DNA from: Lachnoclostridium sp.
GTDB taxonomy: Bacteria > Bacillota_A > Clostridia > Lachnospirales > Lachnospiraceae
Length of the DNA: 54,427 nucleotides
Direction: 5' to 3'
Assembly: GCA_015057755.1 (NCBI GenBank)
Contig: SVDR01000006.1
Coordinates: 1-54,427, forward strand
Shown here: one piece after another, positions 42,319 through 50,633 of the stretch
Numbering within the stretch: the first letter of the stretch is position 1
Layout of the letters: every line of letters starts with the position of its first letter
Position numbers and translations under genes: made by a program
Notes under the pieces: generated by a model
What the model was told of the DNA's origin: nothing
Database searches by the model: none
The model's input: only the letters and a program-made list of their open reading frames with translations

Positions 42319-42999
42319 TTACCATATAAACGGTATCATACGATACCGAACCTTCTGCTTATACTCCTTGTATCCTGCCAGGCCATCTTCCAAAACTTGT
42401 TCTTCATTCTTAATCCTCTTTACTAATAAAAACGGACATACCAAAAAGATCAGAAAACCGATCCAAGACCCCAGAACCACCGGAATCGACAAGAACAATA
42501 AAACTGTAGCAAAGTACATCGGATGCCTTACGATTCCATACAGTCCCGTATCGATGACTTTTTGATCCTCCTGCACTTCAATCGTCCTCGAAAGGTATGC
42601 ATTTTCTCTCATAACTTCAGCATATAAGCCATAAGACGCCAGAAGAATCAGCGAAGCGACCGCAACAATCGGTCTTGCCACATGGCTCCAACCAAATCGA
42701 AAGTCTAATGCAGACAAAATAAATCCCGCCAAAAACATCAGCAAAGAACCGCCGATCACCAGTTTCTGCTCACTCTCCGTTTCTTTGCTCTGCAAACGCT
42801 TCTCCAATAATTCCGGTGCTTTTAGAAACAATACGATTCCCAGGAAAAACATAGGAATAAATAACAGCCCGATAAACAGCCAGCCATTAAGGTACGCAAT
42901 GGTTCCTGCCGGCAAAAACAATAAAACCGCCACACAGATCAGACCGGCTATGTATTTTTTGATTGCCTGACACAATAAATCTTTACGAGGATTTCTCAT
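42319..42999 (-). CDS. Isoprenylcysteine methyltransferase-like membrane protein
   Basis: This 226-residue protein has five to six hydrophobic helices. The C-terminal VIDTGLYGIVRHPMYFATVL, then a helix and EEQVLEDGLAGYKEYKQKVRYRMIP, is the ICMT/PEMT methyltransferase signature (RHPxY and E...Y..Y.....R..P). Bacterial members methylate lipids or small hydrophobic molecules with SAM rather than prenylated proteins. It overlaps no neighbour; the GNAT gene is 29 bases upstream. Confidence 0.85.
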   Translation of the reverse strand: MRNPRKDLLCQAIKKYIAGLICVAVLLFLPAGTIAYLNGWLFIGLLFIPMFFLGIVLFLKAPELLEKRLQSKETESEQKLVIGGSLLMFLAGFILSALDFRFGWSHVARPIVAVASLILLASYGLYAEVMRENAYLSRTIEVQEDQKVIDTGLYGIVRHPMYFATVLLFLSIPVVLGSWIGFLIFLVCPFLLVKRIKNEEQVLEDGLAGYKEYKQKVRYRMIPFIW

Positions 43000-43028
43000 T
43001 CAAATCACCAGCCCTCTCCCTATACAAT

Positions 43029-43577
43029 TTATAATTTCTTCATCATCCAGTCCGCGTCTGCATAAGTTCCATCTGAATATTTCATGTTATTGGGGAATGT
43101 TCCGTATTTTTCAAATCCCAATTTCCGATACAGTGCAATTGCGTTATAGTTATCAGAAATGACTTCCAGTTCTGCCTGTTCAAATCCAGCCTTTTTAGCC
43201 ACCTCAAGAACGGTCTCCATCATTACCTTTCCGATACCGCAGCCGCAATATTCTTGATAGAGTGCAATAGCAAGTTCGCATCGATGCTCATATCTTCTGT
43301 ATGGCATGATACCCATGAGCGAACAATTTCCGATATGTTTCCCGTCAATAGTAGCAATCAATAACAATTCTCTCTCTTCTTCTATCTTGCTTGCAATGAA
43401 CTTCTTCTCTTGCTCAAGCGTTATTGTGACTTCTTCGGGCTCTCTGATTAAATAAGGCGTTTCGGCTGTCGTTGTTTTCAGATACTCAATTAAAGCCGCC
43501 GCATCTTCTGCTTCCGCATTTCTTAAAACGACTTCCCGACCAAGTTTATCTTTGAACTGCATAGACTGAAATTTCAT
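43029..43577 (-). CDS. GNAT family N-acetyltransferase
   Basis: This 182-residue single GNAT domain contains VVLRNAEAEDAAALIEYL at the start, ELAIALYQEYCGCGIGKVMM, which holds the acetyl-CoA loop (CGCGIG), and VISDNYNAIALYRKLGFEKYG, the classic GNAT ending. ATG 43577 has GGGAGG. An extended -10 TGGTATGAT lies upstream near 43622. Acceptor unknown. Confidence 0.9.
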   Translation of the reverse strand: MKFQSMQFKDKLGREVVLRNAEAEDAAALIEYLKTTTAETPYLIREPEEVTITLEQEKKFIASKIEEERELLLIATIDGKHIGNCSLMGIMPYRRYEHRCELAIALYQEYCGCGIGKVMMETVLEVAKKAGFEQAELEVISDNYNAIALYRKLGFEKYGTFPNNMKYSDGTYADADWMMKKL

Positions 43578-43720
43578 TTTCCCAGACCTCCCTTTCGCTC
43601 ATTCAAATTTCTATATCTCTTATCATACCACAAAATGTACTTTTGAGTACTGTGAACACTAGTTCTTATGCGAATTTTATGATGTTGCCCTTGTTGGTCT
43701 GTGTCATCAGATTTTCAAGG

Positions 43721-43765
43721 ACAAAAGAAAACAGCCGCCATTACTCGCAATAATGACGGCTGTTT
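43721..43765 (-). terminator. Terminator of rlmH
   Basis: Fifteen-base arms (43729-43743 and 43751-43765) with one mismatch, followed on the minus strand by TTTTCTTTTG. The rest of the 196-base gap to the GNAT gene holds a GTAC-TTTTGA-GTAC dyad and a promoter candidate, no gene. Confidence 0.85.
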
Positions 43766-43773
43766 GTAAACAC

Positions 43774-44253
43774 TTACTTATGATACGGTTCATTTGCAAT
43801 GATCCTGAATCCGCGATAAATCTGCTCCAGCAGGATCACGCGCATCAACTGATGCGGAAATGTCATCTTGGAAAAGCTTAATTTATAATCTGCACGATTC
43901 AGAACTGCCTTGGAAAGACCTAAAGAACCGCCGATCACGAATACGATCTGACTGATTCCGGACACACCCCATTTTTCAATCTTGTCTGCCAACTGCTCAG
44001 AATCCAGCATCTGACCGTCAATTGCGAGAGCAACCACGTAGCTTCCGTCCTTGATGTTGGATAAGATTCGCTCTCCCTCTTTATCCTTAATCTGATTTTC
44101 CAGTGCCTCGCTGGCTCCGTCCGGAGTCTTCTCATCAGCCACCTGGATAATCTCCAGCTTGCAGTAGCGGCTCAATCGTTTGGAATATTCCGCGATCGCA
44201 TCTGTGAAATATTTTTCTTTAATCTTTCCTACCGTTACAATTGTAATTTTCAT
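43774..44253 (-). CDS. rlmH: 23S rRNA pseudouridine-1915 N3-methyltransferase RlmH
   Basis: This 159-residue SPOUT methyltransferase begins [16 protein letters not shown] and has [15 protein letters not shown] and a final [15 protein letters not shown], all diagnostic. RlmH modifies pseudouridine in helix 69 of assembled ribosomes. It begins two bases after the upstream GNAT gene, so both share a transcript. Confidence 0.96.
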   Translation of the reverse strand: MKITIVTVGKIKEKYFTDAIAEYSKRLSRYCKLEIIQVADEKTPDGASEALENQIKDKEGERILSNIKDGSYVVALAIDGQMLDSEQLADKIEKWGVSGISQIVFVIGGSLGLSKAVLNRADYKLSFSKMTFPHQLMRVILLEQIYRGFRIIANEPYHK

Positions 44254-44255
44254 CG

Positions 44256-44753
44256 CTATACCTCAAATTCTAACAGCATGTCATACCAGACCGCTCCGCC
44301 ATGCACAGAGGCGGATACACCAAGATTTTTATAACCAAACTTCGCATAATAATGGATCAGTTTGTCTTTGCATGTAAGGATTAGTCCTTTGCGTCCTTTC
44401 TCCCTTGCATTTTCTATCAAATGATTCATAAGCTTTGCGGCAATTCCCTGTCTCTGATACTCCGGAATCACATCCAATCCAAAGATGCTCTGATAGCAGC
44501 CATCCACCTTATGTAAAGAGCTGTCCTCGAACATCTCATCACGGATCGTACGCTCATCCGTCGCACATCCATTAATAAATCCGATGACCTTTCCATCATG
44601 TTCTGCCACAAAAAAGCATTCCGGAAATGTCGCGATTCTCTGTACGAAAGATTCCCTTGTTGCCGCCTCCGCAGCCGGAAAACAAACTGCCTCTACTTCT
44701 GTTACCATATTTAAATCTTCCGGTCTAACCGGTCTAATCAGAATATCAATCAT
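44256..44753 (-). CDS. GNAT family N-acetyltransferase
   Basis: This 165-residue protein of the AANAT/RimI-like class has [18 protein letters not shown] at the start, [21 protein letters not shown] (beta 4 and acetyl-CoA loop QRQGIA) and [14 protein letters not shown] near the end. ATG 44753 has AAAGG upstream. It is followed by rlmH with a two-base gap. Acceptor unknown. Confidence 0.9.
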   Translation of the reverse strand: MIDILIRPVRPEDLNMVTEVEAVCFPAAEAATRESFVQRIATFPECFFVAEHDGKVIGFINGCATDERTIRDEMFEDSSLHKVDGCYQSIFGLDVIPEYQRQGIAAKLMNHLIENAREKGRKGLILTCKDKLIHYYAKFGYKNLGVSASVHGGAVWYDMLLEFEV

Positions 44754-44798
44754 AATATGCTGCCTTTCTTACTGCATCTGGTTACATTTTCACCCTAC

Positions 44799-44827
44799 AT
44801 CGTACATGTTTTTCGATTAATTGGCAA
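44799..44827 (-). promoter_or_regulatory. Promoter of the GNAT-rlmH transcript
   Basis: TTGCCA (44822-44827), 17 bases, TACGAT (44799-44804) on the minus strand, about 45 bases before the GNAT start. The rest of the 190-base gap to the response-regulator gene shows no clear terminator. Confidence 0.5.
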
Positions 44828-44943
44828 TGATTTTCTTCCTCTCTTTTCAGAATTATTAATGGGTAAAAGGAAATGGCAGCTCCCTCATTGTTTTCATTCA
44901 TGCATGATACAATTTAGGAACCACCATTTTTCACGTTTCTATG

Positions 44944-45642
44944 CTACGCGCGGAAGAAGTATCCCACGCCCCACTTCGTATGCACATACTTAGGATCACT
45001 CGGACTCGGTTCGATTTTCTCTCTCAGTCTTCTTACATGCACATCGACTGTACGCACATCACCATTATCAGATGCTTTATTGCCCCAGACATAGTTTAAC
45101 AGTGCCTCGCGGCTGTAAACTTTGTTTGGATTTGTCACCAACAGTTCCAGAAGGTCAAATTCTTTGGCTGTCAGATTGATCTCCTTTTCCTGAATAAAGA
45201 CTCTGCGGCCTTCGCGGTCTAACTTCAGATCTCCGCGGACGAGCATATTATTTTCCGGTTTTGATGCCTTTGCGGACTTCTTGGAGTTTCTGCGCATGAT
45301 CGCTTTAATTCTCGCCTTTACTTCCAGAATGTTGAACGGCTTTGTAATGTAGTCATCCGCACCATATTCCAGACCAAGGATCTTGTCCATATCTCCGCCT
45401 TTTGCAGTCAGCATAATGATCGGCATCTCGGAAAATTCACGGATTGCCTGGCATACCTCGAAACCATCATGGCCCGGGAGCATCACATCCAGCAACACCA
45501 CATCATATTCATTCGCCTTTGCTTTTTCAATTGCTTCTATACCATCATACGCACAGTCAACTTCCATTCCCTCCTGCTCCAGGCTGAAACGAATTCCCTT
45601 CACGATTAATTTCTCATCATCAACAACCAGAACTTTTGCCAT
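44944..45642 (-). CDS. OmpR/PhoB-family response regulator, no adjacent kinase
   Basis: This 232-residue regulator has a receiver domain (about 1-115, KVLVVDDEKLIVKGIRF, phospho-Asp in VVLLDVMLPGHDG, Lys in YITKPF) and a winged-helix DNA-binding domain (about 132-232, ending DVHVRRLREKIEP and KWGVGYFF). A Ser/Lys-rich linker joins them. ATG 45642 has GGAGG five bases upstream. The gene follows comEA and no histidine kinase is nearby, so the partner must be elsewhere. The target genes are unknown. Confidence 0.92.
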   Translation of the reverse strand: MAKVLVVDDEKLIVKGIRFSLEQEGMEVDCAYDGIEAIEKAKANEYDVVLLDVMLPGHDGFEVCQAIREFSEMPIIMLTAKGGDMDKILGLEYGADDYITKPFNILEVKARIKAIMRRNSKKSAKASKPENNMLVRGDLKLDREGRRVFIQEKEINLTAKEFDLLELLVTNPNKVYSREALLNYVWGNKASDNGDVRTVDVHVRRLREKIEPSPSDPKYVHTKWGVGYFFRA

Positions 45643-45654
45643 TTCTACCTCCAC

Positions 45655-46281
45655 TCAAACTGTAATGCTGTCTTTTATCTTCAAGTACGCGGATTCTTTG
45701 ATTCCGGGCACATTCATAATCTCTTCGATGGACTGAAAACCGCCGGATTCACTCCGATAGCGGATAATGTCTTCCGCACGGGATTCTCCAATCCCGGTTA
45801 ACGTCATCAGCTGTTCTTTGGAAGCGGTATTTATGTTTACGATACCGGCTGCCTGCTCCCTCTCCATCCGAGCTTTTTCTTCTGCCTCTTCCATGGTGAG
45901 GATCACGATCTGTGCCTCGTCAGAAATTACCTGCGCCAAATTCAGACTGGCCTCAGCCGCTTCTTCCGTAAAGCCCCCTGCCGCTTCGACTGCCTCAAAA
46001 ATCCTGCTTCCTTCGGGCAGTTCATACACTCCGGGCTTATTCACTTCTCCGCAAATATGTACGTAGATCATGGGCGGATCTGCCTGCGTTTCTATTGATA
46101 GAGGTTCCGGCTCTGCCAGAGAAATACCGGGCTTCTCCAGCACGTTCTGTATCCGGCTTTCCTCTCGTCCAAGCCGGATCAGTTCCTCTCTTCGCACAAC
46201 AAATCCGTAGTAAAGTCCGGCCACGGTCAAAAACACCGCGGCCACAACGATCTTTCCATATCTCTTCCAAATAGTTTTCAT
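45655..46281 (-). CDS. ComEA-like DNA-binding protein
   Basis: This 208-residue protein has an N-terminal membrane anchor (about 10-27), an SLBB domain (about 70-125, IYVHICGEVNKPGVYELP) and a C-terminal double helix-hairpin-helix (about 145-205, VNINTASKEQLMTLTGIG, then EEIMNVPGIKE). This is the ComEA layout for binding incoming DNA on the outer membrane face. No comEB/EC follow. ATG 46281 has AGGAGG; it ends just upstream of the response regulator gene. Confidence 0.9.
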   Translation of the reverse strand: MKTIWKRYGKIVVAAVFLTVAGLYYGFVVRREELIRLGREESRIQNVLEKPGISLAEPEPLSIETQADPPMIYVHICGEVNKPGVYELPEGSRIFEAVEAAGGFTEEAAEASLNLAQVISDEAQIVILTMEEAEEKARMEREQAAGIVNINTASKEQLMTLTGIGESRAEDIIRYRSESGGFQSIEEIMNVPGIKESAYLKIKDSITV

Positions 46282-46388
46282 CTGATATACCTCCTGTCTT
46301 ATGTTCAGGAGATATTGTTCTGCCTTCCTCTATTCTATCGAAACCTACTGCGAAAAACAAGACTATTTTTGAAAACTTTCGCCAAACT

Positions 46389-46817
46389 CTACCAGCGGAA
46401 GATGATGATCCCTCCGATCGCAATTGCAGCGCCCAGAAGCTTCCTCCATTCAAAACCGACCTTCTCTACCCCAAACAATCCAAACACCTCAACAAGGTAA
46501 GAAACCAGAATCTGGGTTACCACGATCAGCAGGGTCGCCTTCGCCGGTCCCAGTCCATCCATGCTTTTGATCACCGTCCAGGTAATGAACGCTCCCATCA
46601 CACCGCCGAGCAGCATGTATTTTTTATCCATGGAAAACATGCTCATAATCTCGCCGCGTCCATTAAAAAAATACAGTGCCACACAAGTCAAAAATGCTGT
46701 CGCCTGCACCCAGCCGGCCGCCGCCCATATACTGCTTTGTTTCGTCACTTCTGTATTAAATACGCCCTGCAGGCTCATAAGAGCACCGGAAGCCAGTGCC
46801 ACAAGAATTCCCCACAT
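46389..46817 (-). CDS. DMT superfamily (DUF606/YdcZ-like) membrane protein
   Basis: This 142-residue protein has five hydrophobic helices and GLGPAKATLLIVVTQILVSYL, with a GAAIAIGGIIIF ending typical of the DUF606 four/five-helix transporters. Such proteins often work as pairs; no second copy is nearby. ATG 46817 is chosen with AGGAGG six bases upstream. That AGGAGG can pair with AACCTCC at 46862-46868. Substrate unknown. Confidence 0.8.
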   Translation of the reverse strand: MWGILVALASGALMSLQGVFNTEVTKQSSIWAAAGWVQATAFLTCVALYFFNGRGEIMSMFSMDKKYMLLGGVMGAFITWTVIKSMDGLGPAKATLLIVVTQILVSYLVEVFGLFGVEKVGFEWRKLLGAAIAIGGIIIFRW

Positions 46818-46891
46818 AAAAAACCTCCTGAACATGAATTACTGCTAGTATTCCATGCCCGGGAGGTTCTTATTCCAATCCATTCGCAGAG

Positions 46892-47734
46892 CTATCCGCG
46901 TCGTCTTAAAGCTGCCTGTGCCAAATGTTTGCAGAGTACCGCTGTCGTCACGGCTCCGACACCGCCCGGTACCGGAGTTGCAGCAGATGCCGCCTCTTCC
47001 AGACCGTCCCACTTCACATCTCCGCAAAGCTTTCCATTTTCATCTACATTGATGCCGACATCAATGACAACCGCGCCGGCTGCCACATAATCTTTATCCA
47101 GCATTCCGGCTTTTCCGGCTGCCGCAACCAGGATCTCGGCGCGTCTGCATTCCGCCTGCAAATCTGCAGTTTTGGTATGGCAAACCGTTACTGTTGCATT
47201 CTCTTTCAAAAACAGCATAGAAAGAGGTCTTCCTACAACCATGCTGCGTCCAACGACCACCGCACGTTTTCCTGCCATCGAGATATCAAATGCTTTCAGC
47301 ACCTCAATGACTGCCTCTGCCGTGCAAGGTGCAAAACCGTCTGCCTCGCCTGCAAACACTTTTGCACGGTTGACCGGGCTGATCCCGTCCAGATCTTTTA
47401 CCGGATCGATCGCTGCCTCAAACAGCTTTCCATTCATATGCCTTGGAAGCGGCATAAATAATAAAATACCGTCAATGGCATCATCTGCATTGATCTTCCT
47501 GAATTCCTCTAAAAATTCCGCTTCGGAAATCTCCGCCGGAAATGCATATGTTTTCGCCTCCATACCAAAGGATACGATTTTTTTGATCACACCTCTTTCA
47601 TAAGAAAGATCGTCCGGACGCTCACCCACACGCACAATGGCTGCAGTCGGTACACGACCGTTCATGGTTTCCATCATTTCCTGCACCTGAATTTTAAGTT
47701 TTGCCGATACTTCTGCACCTTTTAATGTAATCAT
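46892..47734 (-). CDS. folD: Methylenetetrahydrofolate dehydrogenase/cyclohydrolase FolD
   Basis: This 280-residue bifunctional enzyme interconverts 5,10-methylene-THF and 10-formyl-THF. The first signature is spread around DGILLFMPLPRHMNG and DGISPVNRAK, and VVVGRSMVVGRPL and CHTKTADL form the NADP-binding part, with TPVPGGVGAVTTAVL near the end. ATG 47734 has GGAGG. In many Firmicutes folD sits by xseA; here it follows azlD by 25 bases. Confidence 0.95.
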   Translation of the reverse strand: MITLKGAEVSAKLKIQVQEMMETMNGRVPTAAIVRVGERPDDLSYERGVIKKIVSFGMEAKTYAFPAEISEAEFLEEFRKINADDAIDGILLFMPLPRHMNGKLFEAAIDPVKDLDGISPVNRAKVFAGEADGFAPCTAEAVIEVLKAFDISMAGKRAVVVGRSMVVGRPLSMLFLKENATVTVCHTKTADLQAECRRAEILVAAAGKAGMLDKDYVAAGAVVIDVGINVDENGKLCGDVKWDGLEEAASAATPVPGGVGAVTTAVLCKHLAQAALRRRG

Positions 47735-47759
47735 ACGCTTTGCACCTCCGGTCTTTCTT

Positions 47760-48071
47760 CTATAATAAGAAGCTCTCCACCAAGTAAACCACCGCGATCG
47801 CCGCACAGGAACAGGTCACAATGCCTTTGTTCTTATAGGCAAGAATCAAAGCCACGATCGTTCCGGCAATCGCAGAATACACACTTCCCGTCGATGTAAA
47901 TACATCCGGAAATGTCATAACACCCAACACCGCAAACGGTGTATAGTCTAAAAATGAACGAATATATTTTGACTTGATCTGCTTTCTGAAAAGTGTCAGC
48001 GGAGCAACACGCACCAGATAAGTCACAATTGCCATGACCGCAATGCTGATCATTACACGCTCCATCTGCAT
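47760..48071 (-). CDS. azlD: Branched-chain amino-acid exporter subunit AzlD
   Basis: This 103-residue protein has four helices and a central RSFLDYTPFAVLGVMTFPD segment typical of AzlD. It pairs with AzlC to export branched-chain or other neutral amino acids (or analogues). ATG 48071 is one base after the azlC stop and has GGAGGCG. Function is inferred from the family. Confidence 0.88.
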   Translation of the reverse strand: MQMERVMISIAVMAIVTYLVRVAPLTLFRKQIKSKYIRSFLDYTPFAVLGVMTFPDVFTSTGSVYSAIAGTIVALILAYKNKGIVTCSCAAIAVVYLVESFLL

Positions 48072-48072
48072 A

Positions 48073-48819
48073 TTACTTCGCCTCCTTTCCGTCTGATTCC
48101 AGGTTCTCCATTTCATCCTCCGGATATTCCTTAGGGAATAAAACAGCTCCCAGTCCGGCACCGAAAATTGTTGAAATGATGATTCGGAAACCGGAAGAAA
48201 TAAAGGCAAACAGCGGAACATACGTCAGCACACAGTTCATAGCCACTGCCATTAAAATAATCTTCAATACGTTTGCAGAATCTCTCGCCGTCGGAATGAT
48301 CAGCGCAATAAACATACCATACAGCGCAATTCCAAATGCATTTTGAAGCGCTGTCGGAAGCACTGAGGAAATGCATGCTCCCAGCAAAGTTCCTGCATTC
48401 CATCCCAGGATCGGAAGTGTGATCAAACCAAATAAAAACGGTCTGCGAAGTTTTCCTTCTCTTAAAGATCCTACAACAAACGTTTCATCCGTTACCGCAT
48501 AGCCAAAGATCATGCGATCCAACAGGGACACACTCTTATCAATCTTCTGACTCAGCGACAAGGACATCAGCATATAACGAAGGTTAATAACCAATGTTGT
48601 CATCGCGATCTCCATGTAACCAGCACCTGCAAAGATCAAACTTGTTCCCGCAAACTGACCGGCACTTGTCAGGTTAGTCAGAGAAATCAAACATGCGACC
48701 CAGATAGGAAGACCGCCTGAAACTGCGATCAGTCCAAATGTAAACGAAACAGGGAGATATCCAAGGGCGATCGGGATACCGCCCTTGACTCCCGCTAGAA
48801 ATTCTTCTTTTGTACTCAT
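48073..48819 (-). CDS. azlC: Branched-chain amino-acid exporter subunit AzlC
   Basis: This is a 248-residue membrane protein with about eight helices and GIPIALGYLPVSFTFGLIA, LTSAGQFAGTSLIFAGAGY and MLMSLSLSQKI, the AzlC core. ATG 48819 overlaps the D-aminoacylase stop (ATGA). With AzlD it forms an exporter. Being coupled to an amidohydrolase suggests removal of released amino acids. Specificity not shown. Confidence 0.9.
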   Translation of the reverse strand: MSTKEEFLAGVKGGIPIALGYLPVSFTFGLIAVSGGLPIWVACLISLTNLTSAGQFAGTSLIFAGAGYMEIAMTTLVINLRYMLMSLSLSQKIDKSVSLLDRMIFGYAVTDETFVVGSLREGKLRRPFLFGLITLPILGWNAGTLLGACISSVLPTALQNAFGIALYGMFIALIIPTARDSANVLKIILMAVAMNCVLTYVPLFAFISSGFRIIISTIFGAGLGAVLFPKEYPEDEMENLESDGKEAK

Positions 48820-50408
48820 CTTCTGCCTCCGGCCCCGATCCATTTACCAGGGCATTCTTCTGTCAATTTTCCGTCATGATATGCAATCTTTCCGTCAACG
48901 ATCACCATCTTGATTCCATCGCTGATTCGATTGCTGTTTACAAAATCGGCTGCGTCTCCGATCTTCTCTTTATCGAACAGTATCAGATCTGCATCATATC
49001 CTGCAGCGATACGTCCCTTTTTCTTCAATCCATAAGTGAAAGCCGGCAGTCCAGTCATCTTGTAGATCATGGTTTCCAGTGAGAATAAGTTCTTCTCTCT
49101 CACAAACAGACGGATCGCACGCGGGAAGCTTGCCCAGCCACGCGGATGTGTCTTTCCCTCAAGACTGGCCACAAGACCGTCTGTTCCGATCATCGTATGC
49201 GGATCTGATACAATGCGGTCTAAATCCTCTTCACACATAGTAAAATAAATCGCATTGACCTTTCCGCCGTCTTTTACGATCATATCAAAAAACAGTTCAA
49301 ACGGATCTTCTCCGATTTCTTTTGCGAAATCAGAAATAAATTTACCGTCTGCCTCTGGTCTGGACGGACAAACACCAACCATGACTCCGGAAAAACCACC
49401 GCACTGGCGGTAACGTCCATCCTCATACTGCTCCATCTTTTCCTTGATCTCTGCACGAAGTTCCGGTTTTACCAGTTCCGCCTGAAGCCATGCAACGCCC
49501 TTGTTAAAATACTCCGTCGGAATGCAGGCTCCCAGCTTCGTCATGGACGCCAGATACGGATAAACATCCATCGTTACGGTAATGCCTTCCTCTCGTGCCT
49601 GATTCAAAAGCGCCAGTGTATCCTTGGACATTCCCCAGTTCTTTCTGCCGCATACTTTGTGATGAGAAATATTCAATCGCACGCCTGTCCTTCTGGAAAC
49701 CTCTAACACCTCTTCCAGGGATTTTAACACGCCGGAACCCTCATTTCGAATATGAGTCGCATGGATTCCATTGTATTTCGCCACGATTTCGCAGAGTGCA
49801 GAAATCTCATCCACATCTGCATAAGCACTCGGCGGATAGAATAATCCGGTGCTGAGACCCAGACAACCTTCCTTCATGGCTTCTTCCAGCAATTCACGCA
49901 TCTTTGCCAGCTGCGCTGCATCCGGTTTTGCATCCGAAGTTCCGAGAACTGCCAGTCGCAAAGCCGAGTGTCCCATAAACATCATAATATTAGAAGAAAG
50001 ACAGCTCTCTCTCAAATACTCTTTATAACCTGCCAGATTGGTAAATCGATCAATGTTTTCTTCAATCTGCTTTCCGACAATATTTGCATTTGCCAACAGA
50101 AGCTTTTTCGATTCCGGCGTAACCGGGAAACAGCTGCTTCCGCACTGACCTGCGATCTCTGTTGTAATTCCCTGAGAGATTTTGCATAATCTTCCATAAT
50201 CATGTCCTGCTACGAAATCGCCATGAGAATGAACATCAATAAATCCCGGAGCCAGAACCAGTCCGGTTCCGTCAATCACCTGATCACTTTCCCAAACCTC
50301 TCCGTCTTTACAGATCTTTCCATCTTTTACTGCAACCGCACCGATCATCGAAAGCTTTCCTGTTCCATCTACGATCTCTGTATTTTTAATTAATAAATCA
50401 ACTTTCAT
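48816..50408 (-). CDS. N-acyl-D-amino-acid deacylase-like amidohydrolase
   Basis: This 530-residue metal-dependent amidohydrolase of the D-aminoacylase type has metal ligands in GFIDVHSHGDF, HATHIRNEG and LNISHHKVCG, and the late Asp in MIGTDGLV. GCLGLSTGLFYPPSAYAD is also a D-aminoacylase hallmark. It would split N-acyl-D-amino acids (or D-residue dipeptides) in the cytoplasm. ATG 50408 has GGAGG; a second ATG two codons earlier is too close to it. First gene of an operon with azlC, azlD and folD. Confidence 0.88.
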   Translation of the reverse strand: MKVDLLIKNTEIVDGTGKLSMIGAVAVKDGKICKDGEVWESDQVIDGTGLVLAPGFIDVHSHGDFVAGHDYGRLCKISQGITTEIAGQCGSSCFPVTPESKKLLLANANIVGKQIEENIDRFTNLAGYKEYLRESCLSSNIMMFMGHSALRLAVLGTSDAKPDAAQLAKMRELLEEAMKEGCLGLSTGLFYPPSAYADVDEISALCEIVAKYNGIHATHIRNEGSGVLKSLEEVLEVSRRTGVRLNISHHKVCGRKNWGMSKDTLALLNQAREEGITVTMDVYPYLASMTKLGACIPTEYFNKGVAWLQAELVKPELRAEIKEKMEQYEDGRYRQCGGFSGVMVGVCPSRPEADGKFISDFAKEIGEDPFELFFDMIVKDGGKVNAIYFTMCEEDLDRIVSDPHTMIGTDGLVASLEGKTHPRGWASFPRAIRLFVREKNLFSLETMIYKMTGLPAFTYGLKKKGRIAAGYDADLILFDKEKIGDAADFVNSNRISDGIKMVIVDGKIAYHDGKLTEECPGKWIGAGGRR

Positions 50409-50474
50409 AAGCATATCCTCCGACTTCTATTATCTTCTCTTTCCGCACTTTTGTCAACTGATGTATCAAATTGC

Positions 50475-50525
50475 ATTTATACATTATTCATGCATATTAT
50501 ACATTTCATATTAATATTTATGAAA
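50475..50525 (+). promoter_or_regulatory. Putative ArgR operators upstream of argG
   Basis: A perfect dyad, TTTCATA and TATGAAA around TTAATATT (50504-50525), and a preceding AT-rich stretch with repeated ATACAT/GCATA elements (50475-50503) resemble ARG-box pairs. They lie directly upstream of the argG -35 box. Confidence 0.55.
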
Positions 50526-50532
50526 ATATATC

Positions 50533-50561
50533 TTGACTTTTCTGTATAGCAGATGTATATT
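50533..50561 (+). promoter_or_regulatory. argG promoter
   Basis: TTGACT (50533-50538), 17 bases, TATATT (50556-50561), 72 bases before the argG ATG. The leader has an imperfect GTGATTCGTGAGTTTATTCAC-type repeat near 50585-50605. Confidence 0.75.
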
Positions 50562-50633
50562 TATTAGGCATGATATTTATGTGCGTGATTCGTGAGTTTA
50601 TTCACACAAAGATAAAGTTTCGGAGGTTTCATT

